Notes: generated by a model from the letters alone, not told the origin. 38,302 nt of DNA from Haloferacaceae archaeon (GCA_028274865.1 JAQCMY010000087.1:1-38302), one strand, 5' to 3'. Positions 28,677-37,462 are shown, counted from the stretch's first letter. Numbers and translations are program-made.

Positions 28677-28824
28677 GCGTCTCGGCGCCAGGGTGAGGGC
28701 GCGCTTACCGTTTCCTCCGAGCGCCGTCGTCTTAACCGTTCGACCGCGAACGTACCACCCCGGAGTCCGCCGCGTGCGAGGGCGTTCGCTCTGGTCGAGT
28801 GCACGCTCGTCGCGACGTCCACCG

Positions 28825-28841
28825 GCTACACGCGGTGTAGC
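28825..28841. promoter_or_regulatory. Perfect 17-bp palindrome GCTACAC-GCG-GTGTAGC between divergent genes
   Basis: Read directly; lies between the starts at 28676 (-) and 28943 (+). Confidence 0.5.
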
Positions 28842-28942
28842 TCGACGCCGGTCTTGAGTCCCGAAGGCGCGACAAGGCGTCCAATGAGAGATCCTTCGGA
28901 GCGTCAGGGGCGAGGGCTCGGACTCGCGGGAGGTGGCGCGTG

Positions 28943-31204
28943 ATGACCGACCGTGTCGCGTTCCCCATCGAGCAAGCGGCAGCGCACGACGTCGTCCGCG
29001 CGTTGCTGGACGACACCGAGCCGTCCCGCGACATCGACCCCTGTGTCGCGGCCTGCGCCTGCCTTCGGAGCGCCGACCCCGAGATGCAGGGAGACGGCGC
29101 CGAGTTACTCGCCGCGCTCTACGACGATGACGCCCAGCAGGCGGAGGCCGCGCTCTACGACCTCGCGGCCGCGCTCGACGCCACCGACTCGCGAACCCGA
29201 GCCCAGGTCATCGGCGCGTTCCAGATCGCCGCCCAGACCCTTCGCGGGACCGCCGTCGAGCATCTTGACGCCGTCGTTGCGCCCCTCGCAGACGTCGACC
29301 CGCTCGTCAGGGAGGCCGCCGCCTCGACCGTCGCTTGGCTCGCCGAAGCCGTCAGGAACGACACCCGAGGGAGCTTCCCCGACGGCACTCGCGACAGGTT
29401 CGAGCCCGCGGTCGACCCGCTGCTCGCGGTCCTCGACGCAGACTCGCGCGCCGGCCGGTTCGAGTGGACGACCCAGTTCGCGCTCGCACACCCCACCCGC
29501 ACGTTCTGGGGCGAGGTCGACGCCGGCGAGTCGCGGCGCTCGCAGAACCGGTGGCAGGCCGCGTTCGCCGTCGCCCTGCTCGCCGACTGGTTCCCCGACC
29601 GCGTCGCCGCCCACGACGCGACGCTCGCCGCACTCGCCGAGACCGCTGGCCGCTCTGAGACGCGATGGTACGCCATCGACGCGCTCGCCCGCGCCGGCGC
29701 CGACGACGCCCTCCGCAACATCCGCGACCGCGCCCGCGTCCGCCTCGACGACCCCGAGCGAGCGGCTGCGAGCGTGGAGACGCTCTACCACTTCATCACA
29801 GAGCGTCCCGCCATGCTCGTCCCCGCCGCCACCGACCTCGCGTTAGCCCTCCCGAATCTCGACGCGGACTCGACACCACTCGCCGCGAAAGCGCTCCTGT
29901 ACGCCGCCGTCCACCATCCCGACCCGGGCGAATCGAGCCTTCCGGTACGCGTGCTGGTCCGCCACTGGCTCCGGGACGGTGGCGGCGAGGACTCCCTCTC
30001 GATTCCGGTCCGTCCAGGCCTCGTCGCCGACCTCGCGGTCGCCCACCCCGAATGCGTCCTCCCCGTCGTCAGTCTGGCACTCGATGTCCCGCTCGCGAGC
30101 GACGCACCCGGGAGCGATGACCGCGCGCGGAACGTTGCATCTGCGACGCAGTCCACGCCAGAGACTGAGTCGTGGGACCGGGAGACGGCGTGGGGAGTGC
30201 TGCGGGAAGTCGCAGAGCGGGACCGGGAACTCCTCTGGAGCGCACTCGAGCCGGGGTGGTTGCGCGACCGACTGGAACGGGCCGACGACTGTGGCGCGCA
30301 CGTCCGCAGGCTGTACGCGCGCACGGTCCCGACCCCGCCGCCAGAGACCGCGGTCGCGACCCTGTTCGAATCCGTGCTCGCGGGCGCCGACGGAGCACGC
30401 GATGCGCTGTCGGTCCTAGAAGACCGGGCGCCCGACTCGGTCCTCGACGCCGCCGTCGACACCATCGAGGATGCGCCAGCGCCCTCGAAGGACGCGCTCG
30501 CCGTCCTCGAATCCCTCAGCGACCACGCACCCGGCGCACTCGCCCCGCGCATGGAGACCCTGTGGTCGTGGACCGACGCGATCCAGCCAGGCGACGACGG
30601 CTGGACCGACCTCGTGACCGTCCTCGGACGCGTCGCCGTCGCGACCGACGACCACGGCCGTATCGCTCGAATGCTCCACCTCGAACACAGCACCTACTGC
30701 AAGCACTTCCTCGAGACGCCGGTCGCAGGGGCCATCGTTCGAGCTGCACCCCACAAGGCCGTCCCCGGCCTACTCGACCACCTCGACCACGCCACCCCCC
30801 GGCTCCGCAAACGCGTTGTCCGCCACTTCGACACCCTCCCCACCGACCACGAGGGCTGGGCGCCCTCTATCCGTGACGCCGTCCTCGACGCGGCCACCGA
30901 CACCGACTACGCGGTCAGGGACGCCGCCGTCCGGACGCTCGGCTCGTGGCTCGACACCCTCACCGAAGACGCCGACGACGCCGGCAACCACCACGACGGC
31001 TGGACGTCGACGGTTCGCGCCGCACTACTCGACCGCCTCTCCGACGACGACTTGCGGATTCGAGCCCGCACCATCCGCGGCCTCGCCCACGACACCAATC
31101 CCGAGACGGTCACCGAGCTCGAAGCCCGGCTGGCGGCCGAACCGAACCAGACGGTCCGCTTCGAGATACAGCGCGTGCTCCACAGATGCGACCACCCCAC
31201 CTAG
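28943..31204 (+). CDS. HEAT-repeat-like protein (753-754 aa; GTG at 28940 or ATG at 28943)
   Basis: 'VREAASTVAWLAEAVRNDTRG', 'RLRKRVVRHFDTLPTDHEGWAPSIRDAVLDAATDTDYAVRDAAVRTLGSWLDTL' - classical HEAT-like repeats. Confidence 0.87.
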   Translation: MTDRVAFPIEQAAAHDVVRALLDDTEPSRDIDPCVAACACLRSADPEMQGDGAELLAALYDDDAQQAEAALYDLAAALDATDSRTRAQVIGAFQIAAQTLRGTAVEHLDAVVAPLADVDPLVREAAASTVAWLAEAVRNDTRGSFPDGTRDRFEPAVDPLLAVLDADSRAGRFEWTTQFALAHPTRTFWGEVDAGESRRSQNRWQAAFAVALLADWFPDRVAAHDATLAALAETAGRSETRWYAIDALARAGADDALRNIRDRARVRLDDPERAAASVETLYHFITERPAMLVPAATDLALALPNLDADSTPLAAKALLYAAVHHPDPGESSLPVRVLVRHWLRDGGGEDSLSIPVRPGLVADLAVAHPECVLPVVSLALDVPLASDAPGSDDRARNVASATQSTPETESWDRETAWGVLREVAERDRELLWSALEPGWLRDRLERADDCGAHVRRLYARTVPTPPPETAVATLFESVLAGADGARDALSVLEDRAPDSVLDAAVDTIEDAPAPSKDALAVLESLSDHAPGALAPRMETLWSWTDAIQPGDDGWTDLVTVLGRVAVATDDHGRIARMLHLEHSTYCKHFLETPVAGAIVRAAPHKAVPGLLDHLDHATPRLRKRVVRHFDTLPTDHEGWAPSIRDAVLDAATDTDYAVRDAAVRTLGSWLDTLTEDADDAGNHHDGWTSTVRAALLDRLSDDDLRIRARTIRGLAHDTNPETVTELEARLAAEPNQTVRFEIQRVLHRCDHPT

Positions 31205-31267
31205 AACGACCACTGACCCTGGGTCAAAGTGGTCGTCACGCCGCCCGTCGCGCGTGAGTCGGCACAC

Positions 31268-31353
31268 GAGCGCGAGGCGGTCGTGGGCGAGATCTTGAAG
31301 ACTGTTAGGCGAGCGCGAGGCGGTCGTGGGCGAGACCTTGGAGGCTGTCAGGC
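31268..31353. repeat. Exactly contiguous 43-bp tandem duplication at the 3' end of the ADP-ribosylglycohydrolase gene
   Basis: 31268-31310 and 31311-31353 (GAGCGCGAGGCGGTCGTGGGCGAGAyCTTGrAGrCTGTyAGGC); the gene's own 3' end just beyond resembles a further diverged copy. Confidence 0.85.
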
Positions 31354-32274
31354 GAGGGCGTGGAGGTCGTCGGCGAGCACTTCGAGTACCTCGCGCTCGT
31401 CGATAGTACTCAGCCAGCGGTCGGGAAGGGTGCTGGCGCAGAAGCGAGCCCCGGCGACGGCGCCGGCGATAGCGCCGATGGTGTCCGCGTCGCCGCCGCG
31501 GTTGACCGCGACGACGATGGCGTCCCGCGCGCTAACGGCGGTGAGCGCGTCGTGGAGTGCCGTCTGCAGCGAGTGCACGACGTACCCCGACGTCTCCAAG
31601 GAACTCGGGCGCTCGCCCGCGGCGACAGGCTCCAAGGCGTCGACGAGCTCGGTCGGCGCGTCCTCGACCGCGTCGAGCGCGTCCCGGAGTGCCGGTTTTG
31701 GCTCATCGACCGCGGATTCTGTGTCTTCGAGGAGGTTGGCGATGGTGTGGTTCAGGATGGCGGCCCCGGCCGTGCATCGCGGGTCGGCGTGCGTAATCTG
31801 CGAGGACTGCCGGCTGACCTCGGCGAGGCGGTCGCGGTCTCCGGCGTACGGGATGGCGAGCGGCGGGCACCGCATCACGCTCCCGTTCCCCGCATTCTGG
31901 CCTTCGGCGCTCGCCTCCCACACTCGCTGCCCGGCCTCGTCCCACGCGTCGCCGTCCTGAAGGCGGCGGAGCGACCGCGCCGTCATCCGCCCGACGTCGA
32001 ACGGGTCGCTCTCGTACCACTGGACGAACCGGGCGCCGACGTCCGCCGGCTCGAATCCGCCCTCCGCGACGACGCTCCGCGCGATGCACAGCGCCTGATC
32101 CGTGTCGTCCGTGATTGTGCCAGCCGGTTGGTTCCACGTCCCATGGCCGACCATCTCGTCCAAGTGGCCGTACTCGGCGCTGATCGCCGTTGGCGAGGAG
32201 AACTCGACCGGACGACCGAGCGCGTCCCCACACGCCAACCCCAGCAGTACGCCACGTGCAGCGTCGCGATCCAT
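31348..32274 (-). CDS. ADP-ribosylglycohydrolase (DraG-like) family protein
   Basis: ATG at 32274 (MDRDAARGVLLGLACGDALGRPVEF), 'GTITDDTDQALCIA', 'NAGNGSVMRCPPLAIPY', 'NRGGDADTIGAIAGAVAGA'. Confidence 0.96.
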   Translation of the reverse strand: MDRDAARGVLLGLACGDALGRPVEFSSPTAISAEYGHLDEMVGHGTWNQPAGTITDDTDQALCIARSVVAEGGFEPADVGARFVQWYESDPFDVGRMTARSLRRLQDGDAWDEAGQRVWEASAEGQNAGNGSVMRCPPLAIPYAGDRDRLAEVSRQSSQITHADPRCTAGAAILNHTIANLLEDTESAVDEPKPALRDALDAVEDAPTELVDALEPVAAGERPSSLETSGYVVHSLQTALHDALTAVSARDAIVVAVNRGGDADTIGAIAGAVAGARFCASTLPDRWLSTIDEREVLEVLADDLHALA

Positions 32275-32420
32275 ACCACCAGCGACACCGAGCAACCTCA
32301 AAAACACAAGGGACGCCTACACTCGTCGTGACCGGCCTTCGGTCGCGTGACCGAATGGTCGGTGACGTGACAACCCCCGTCGAGAATCGGTCAGTCGTCC
32401 GGTAGGGGACGGGTCAGTCG

Positions 32421-32480
32421 AGGGTTCGTCTGTCAGGGATTCGTCCGTCAGAGATTCGTCCGTCAGGGGGTCGTCTGTTA
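32421..32480. repeat. Four 15-bp tandem repeats at and just after the LanM stop codon
   Basis: Units 32421-32435, 32436-32450, 32451-32465 and 32466-32480 (GGGATTCGTCCGTCA-like). Confidence 0.85.
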
Positions 32481-35400
32481 GGGCGTCTCCCAGTGGAGGA
32501 CGTTCGGGACGGCCATGGGGTTGGCAGCGTAGAGGAGTGCGTACCCGACGCCGGCGAGGCCCTGGAAGAGCGTGGGGTTCGGGACGCGAGTCGTGTGCGC
32601 CGACAGATTCCAGGAGTCGTCCCCGTGATGGCGGTCGAGGCCGGTGACGAGGCGGGCGCGAGCGTGGGCGGCTAGCTCGTCGTCGTCGGCGTGTTCGCTG
32701 GCCGCGGTGACACCGACGAGGCGTCCGGCGGCCCCACAGCAGAGGCCGTCGTCCGGTCGGCCATTGACGCCGGTTCGGTGCGCGAGCGCCACGATGTCCT
32801 TGGTGACAGTGAGTGGCGTGTCTCGAAGGGCGGTGCGCGCGAGGATGCCGCCGGTGCGGCCGTGACACCACGCGTCAGCGAATGCGGGCCCCTGATTCCG
32901 GCGGTCCGGCCAGTTCCCGCGGTCAGCATCGAACGTGTCTCGCTCGAACGCGAGGGCTTGCTCAGCACACTCCAGGTACGTCGACGCCTCGGTGCACTCC
33001 GAAGACGTCGATACCTCGGTGATAGCGCCGAGGCGCCCCAGAGCATGTGCGATACCAACCGCCCCATGGGCGTAGCCAGTGAGGGACTCGCCGTCCGGAC
33101 CGGTCGGCCACGCGACGCCACCCTCGGTGTCAGTTGCGGCAGCCACGAGGACGTCTCCCGCGGTCCTGGTGACACCGAGAGCGTCCGAATTCGGGCGGTG
33201 TTCGTGGAGTGCCAGACACCCTAAGACGGTGCCAGCAGCCCCGCGCACCACGTCGAACGAATCGACTCCTGTGATTCGGTCGTGGTCGAGGGTGTCGACG
33301 AGGTGCACGGCTGCATCGAGACACTCCGGTGCGTCGACGAGTGTGCCGACGACGGTCAGCCCGTAGACGGCGCCGCCGACGCCATCGAGTCCGAGTCCGT
33401 CGACCGCCGATGCACCATCGGCGCGAACGCTGTCCCGGAGCGACTCGGTCAGCGCGAGCGCCGTCTCGCGAGCCCTGGGACGGTCGAGCTGGTCGGCGAC
33501 GACCGCCGCGAACACCGCAACCCCCAGTCGCCCCTCGTACAAGCCATCGCCGGCGGTCCCGACCTGGAGTTGGCCGCCGTCCGTCGCGCGGCGAACGACC
33601 CAGTCGCCCGCATCACCATCGGTCGCGACCGTCGCTTCGAGAACGGTGTCGTAGAGGTCGCCGACCACCGACGAGAGCGTAGTGGCGTCCGGCTTTGGGT
33701 ACGTTGCGTCCGGGGGCCGGCTCGGCACCGCAGGCTCGGGGTTACTTGCCGGCGTCGGGTCGAGCGCGAGTTCGACGACGTCGCGTTGCTCGCGGACCGT
33801 CGCCTCGTCCAGCGTCTCGAAGCGGCGTTGCGCACGCTCGTAGCCGCCGCCGTCGGTCACACCGGTAATGGTCCTATCACCGCAGTGGAGCGTGCCAGTC
33901 GCCGCGGACGCGGTGAGTCTAGGGACGTCAAGTCGGCAGAGTGCGCGGCGCTCGCTGGCGACGACGTCCCAGGCGGGGTCGGTCCCGTCAGCGAGCATCG
34001 CCTCCGAGACGACCACATCGGTCGCGAACGTCAGCCGGCGGCCGTCCTGGAGCGTCTCGGGTGACTGGAGGACCGACAGGACACCGTCGTACTCCTGGGT
34101 GTTCCGGAAGAGGACGCGCGTCTCCAGCGTCGAGAACCGCTCCGGGAGCGACAGCCGGTCCTCGACCACCGCCCGACACACTGACGCGAACGTCTCGGCG
34201 ATCTCGTCGACGTACTGGCTCGCGGCGACGGGCGAGTCCGGAGCCGACTCGACTGCGGGAACGTTCCGCGCCGGCGGCGACATGAGGTCGACCTCCCGTT
34301 CCCGGCGCTGCATCGCGTTCGTGTTGACCGCGCTCCACGCGGACGCCACGGGCCCAGACCCAACCGGAATCTCGGGGACACCGAACCCATTCACCATCGC
34401 CGATTCGGGTATCGGGCCCGCGCCGTAACTCCGCGGCAACAGGCCCGTCCAGAGGACGCTCCCGTCACCGGTGACCGCATCCGTCGGCGCCGTCTCGCCG
34501 GCAGCCGGGGACACCGAGGGCGTCAGCATGGTCTCTGCGTCGACGACGACGGGAGATGCAGCGTTCGCGACGACGTTCTCGTAGTGACAGTCGTTCAGGT
34601 AGAGGAGGTACGCGCTCGCGAGGACCACGCCGGCTCGCCGGTAGTACGTCTCGATGTCGTCGGGACTCGGACACGAGTCCGCGTTGACGTGCTCGACCCA
34701 GCCGTACGTCTCGCGGTCCAGGACGGAAACCGATCGGGTGTCGACGTCGACGACGTCACCCGCCCCCTGGAGGAACGCATCGAGCGCGGCCGCTGGCTGA
34801 ACGGATCTGGGTTTGTACACGACGCGCGTCTGGTCATCGAACGTGAGGGCGACGACGCGGCGGCCGCCAGCGTGACGGTCCGAGTCCAGAACTGACGCCG
34901 CCGTAACGCTTGTCGCGTCCGTGTCCACGTCGAAGGTGTCGGTGAGTGCCTCCCAGTCGTCGTCGAGGCGCCGGTCGAGCTCCTGGACGGCGTCGCACCA
35001 CTGAGAGACGATCCCGGCGAGGAACCGCGGGAGCACGGGGTACTCGGTGAACAGCGACGCGAGGCCGTCGGCAGTCCGGAGACCGTCGACGAAGGAGTCG
35101 TAGAGGTCGGTCTTCGGCGGTGATTCGGGGTCGGCGAGGGCCTGCGGGCGGTTGACGGCGATGTGAGTGCGGAACTCGACGTAGAGGACGTCCTGGCACA
35201 ATCGCTCGAGGTCCTGGCGTAACGCGTCCTGCATCGACCGAAGCTCGGGTTCAGGTAGTCTGGCGAGACCAGACTCGAGGACGCGGTCGCGAGCGAACGC
35301 GACGATCGGTGCGTAGATGTCCGCGAACGGCACTTCGTCATCTGGTTTCCCGAGGTCTGGCGTGACGTCCGCGTGCGTGTCGGTGAGTGCGTCACCGATC

Positions 35401-35696
35401 GCCTCGGCGGTCGCGACCCACTCGGGGAGTTCGGCCCCTGGTGGGAGTGCGTCGACGTCCATGGTTGCGGCGAGTGCAGCCTCGTCGAGGTCGCTCTGCT
35501 CGATTCGCTGGACGACGTCGCGCTCGCTCCAATCGGGCGTCGACTCGACCCAGTCCCCGACGAGGCCCGTCGTGCTCCAGTCGGGTGGGGAAGACCGGGT
35601 TTGCTCGGTGAGTGAGACGACCGTGGTTCGTTCCGAGATCGTGCTGGCGTGCCACGCGAGTCGTCGCCACGCGGCCGGTGTCATGAGTGAGGACAT
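32478..35696 (-). CDS. lanM: Class II lanthipeptide synthetase LanM (dehydratase + LanC-like cyclase), CCG-type zinc site
   Basis: Dehydratase 'VVALTFDDQTRVVYKPRSVQ', 'LNDCHYENVVANAASPVVVDAETML', 'LLPRSYGAGPIPESAMVNGFG'. Cyclase 'GYAHGAVGIAHALGRLG', 'AWCHGRTGG', 'GLCCGAAG'. ATG at 35696 (MSSLMTPAAW). Confidence 0.96.
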   Translation of the reverse strand: MSSLMTPAAWRRLAWHASTISERTTVVSLTEQTRSSPPDWSTTGLVGDWVESTPDWSERDVVQRIEQSDLDEAALAATMDVDALPPGAELPEWVATAEAIGDALTDTHADVTPDLGKPDDEVPFADIYAPIVAFARDRVLESGLARLPEPELRSMQDALRQDLERLCQDVLYVEFRTHIAVNRPQALADPESPPKTDLYDSFVDGLRTADGLASLFTEYPVLPRFLAGIVSQWCDAVQELDRRLDDDWEALTDTFDVDTDATSVTAASVLDSDRHAGGRRVVALTFDDQTRVVYKPRSVQPAAALDAFLQGAGDVVDVDTRSVSVLDRETYGWVEHVNADSCPSPDDIETYYRRAGVVLASAYLLYLNDCHYENVVANAASPVVVDAETMLTPSVSPAAGETAPTDAVTGDGSVLWTGLLPRSYGAGPIPESAMVNGFGVPEIPVGSGPVASAWSAVNTNAMQRREREVDLMSPPARNVPAVESAPDSPVAASQYVDEIAETFASVCRAVVEDRLSLPERFSTLETRVLFRNTQEYDGVLSVLQSPETLQDGRRLTFATDVVVSEAMLADGTDPAWDVVASERRALCRLDVPRLTASAATGTLHCGDRTITGVTDGGGYERAQRRFETLDEATVREQRDVVELALDPTPASNPEPAVPSRPPDATYPKPDATTLSSVVGDLYDTVLEATVATDGDAGDWVVRRATDGGQLQVGTAGDGLYEGRLGVAVFAAVVADQLDRPRARETALALTESLRDSVRADGASAVDGLGLDGVGGAVYGLTVVGTLVDAPECLDAAVHLVDTLDHDRITGVDSFDVVRGAAGTVLGCLALHEHRPNSDALGVTRTAGDVLVAAATDTEGGVAWPTGPDGESLTGYAHGAVGIAHALGRLGAITEVSTSSECTEASTYLECAEQALAFERDTFDADRGNWPDRRNQGPAFADAWCHGRTGGILARTALRDTPLTVTKDIVALAHRTGVNGRPDDGLCCGAAGRLVGVTAASEHADDDELAAHARARLVTGLDRHHGDDSWNLSAHTTRVPNPTLFQGLAGVGYALLYAANPMAVPNVLHWETP

Positions 35697-35773
35697 GGAT
35701 GAATGGTGAGTGAATGGTGTGGGTGGTGGTGCTGGCAAGCCAGCGGTCGACGATACCGAGGCAGGGACTCTCT

Positions 35774-36007
35774 CTAGCAGGAGAGCGTACACTTGCACGT
35801 GCAGACGCACGTGAACGTGTACTTCGCCTCGCTGATGTCGGTCATCGCGTCGAGCGCCGCATCGTCGCGCTCCGCGTCGATGATCGCCTGCCGGACCGCC
35901 GCCTCGAACCCGTCGTCGGACGGATTCAGGTCAACGCCGTCGGGCAGGGTGTCTGCGGTACTGTCGTGCATTTCGTCACTGGTCGGAGTGGGATTGGTCG
36001 AACCCAT
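35774..36007 (-). CDS. lanA: Lanthipeptide precursor peptide (77 aa), core ...KYTFTCVCTCKCTLSC
   Basis: ATG at 36007 (MGSTNPTPTSDEMHDS...). Acidic leader followed by a C-terminal 14-residue block with 5 Cys and 5 Thr/Ser; immediately upstream of lanM on the same strand. Confidence 0.93.
   Translation of the reverse strand: MGSTNPTPTSDEMHDSTADTLPDGVDLNPSDDGFEAAVRQAIIDAERDDAALDAMTDISEAKYTFTCVCTCKCTLSC
35787..35822 (-). other. Long imperfect inverted repeat covering the core-peptide codons
   Basis: GTACACTTGCACGTGC (35787-35802), AGAC loop, GCACGTGAACGTGTAC (35807-35822); 14 of 16 arm positions pair. Confidence 0.75.
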
Positions 36008-36029
36008 ACGTCTCACTGCGACCAGGACA

Positions 36030-36065
36030 TCATTAATTGGACCCGGGTACCTACAGCACCTGTAT
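36030..36065 (-). promoter_or_regulatory. Candidate promoter/operator of the lanthipeptide precursor
   Basis: AT-rich AATTAAT-like box about 27 nt upstream of the ATG at 36007 (leaderless spacing), preceded by CTACAGCACCTGTAT (36051-36065), a CTACA-N5-TGTAT near-palindrome. Confidence 0.45.
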
Positions 36066-36207
36066 CACACAACCGTCGGCGATTACGAGACACAACCTCG
36101 TCTGTCCGCACCCGTTTACGCGACATCGGCCATTCGCACCGGTCGATGGATGCTGTCGGCAGGAAGTGGACGACTGATCGAGAGCCGGGGATAGGTCTGG
36201 AGGACAT

Positions 36208-36963
36208 TCAGATGGGTTTGTTGGCGATGAAGAGCCCGGTCTGTAACCGACTAGGGTCGTACTCGACGTTGTCGAATCCGCACATCTGGAGCGCGTCAAG
36301 TACCTCCTCAACCGTGAACAGCGTGAGTCGATGCGTGTCTGCATGATGCGTCGGCCGCTCGTCGCCTGGGCGTGCAACGAGGTAGTCGCCTTCGAGCACG
36401 AGTGTCCGCTCTTCGAGACGACTGGTCTGGACGCTCGTAATGGCGACCTCGGTGTCGGTATACGAGTTCACTGTTCGATCGACCCCGTTCGTCTCCGGCA
36501 TCGTCTCCGGAACGAACGGCATCAGTTCGAGGAGGAGCACACCACCCGGTTCGAGCGACCGATAACACTCCGTAAGGACATCGTGCATCGCACCGACAGA
36601 GCGAGCGTAGGCGAGCGTGTGGAAGAGCAGCGTGACGCAGTCGAACGCGTTCTCGAACGGGAGGGCGTGCATGTCGCCGCGAACGATTGTGGCGTCGTCA
36701 GTGCGGTCAGCAGCAACCTCGGCGACGCCCTTGTTGACGTCCAATCCGACACACTCGTGGGTGTGCTCGAGATGCTGGAGGTGCGTGGCAACCCCACAGC
36801 CGACGTCGAGCAGCGAGATCGTACTCTCGTCAGTCCGGTCGAGCACGACCGATTCAATCGCGGCAGCCTCCGCCGCACCGTCCCGGTTCACGCGGTCCAG
36901 TTGCTCGTAGTACATCGCCAATTCGTTGTACACCGCCTCGCTGGACGCACTGGACTCTGGCAT
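36208..36963 (-). CDS. Class I SAM-dependent methyltransferase (251 aa)
   Basis: ATG at 36963 (MPESSASSEAVYNELAMYYEQLD). 'ISLLDVGCGVATHLQHLEHTHECVGLDVN', 'VRGDMHALPFENAFDCVTLLFHTLAYA', 'SLEPGGVLLLELMPF'. Confidence 0.92.
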   Translation of the reverse strand: MPESSASSEAVYNELAMYYEQLDRVNRDGAAEAAAIESVVLDRTDESTISLLDVGCGVATHLQHLEHTHECVGLDVNKGVAEVAADRTDDATIVRGDMHALPFENAFDCVTLLFHTLAYARSVGAMHDVLTECYRSLEPGGVLLLELMPFVPETMPETNGVDRTVNSYTDTEVAITSVQTSRLEERTLVLEGDYLVARPGDERPTHHADTHRLTLFTVEEVLDALQMCGFDNVEYDPSRLQTGLFIANKPI

Positions 36964-37462
36964 ACGGCAGGCTACCAGCACGATAACCAAGACACCCACT
37001 CTCGACCTCCAGCAATTGTAGGTACTGCCATCGCTCGCTGAGAGAACGATGTCGACAAGTGTCTTAAAAAACAGACGAAATGTACTCTCCCCACCGCACC
37101 TACACCCGAAGCAACACGCTAGACGATCTGACACTGCCGTTCTCGCTCCACAAGATCACAGAGATAGTCCCGACAGTCGTCTTTACCTTTCCCGATGCCT
37201 AGAGGGACGCCGGATACACACAGCACGAGGTATGGCTATCTTTCGTTCTCGAACTGTTGGAAGTCGCGGACATCCGCCTCACTGCGACCGGCCTGGAGCG
37301 ACGCCGCCTCGCGCACCCTTATAAGCCCCAACTGCCGTCAGGGTGCGTAAATGACGCCCGAACCACGCCCAGAGTTACCATGACGCGGGTTGCGGGGATG
37401 TTGAACAGCGAACCGGGGATGGCTCATGATATTCAGTTCGAATCTTTGCCGATAAGATACGG

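Noticed and set aside
32421-32480. CRISPR-like or integration-site repeats
   Set aside because: 15-bp head-to-tail units without spacers; simple tandem repeat.
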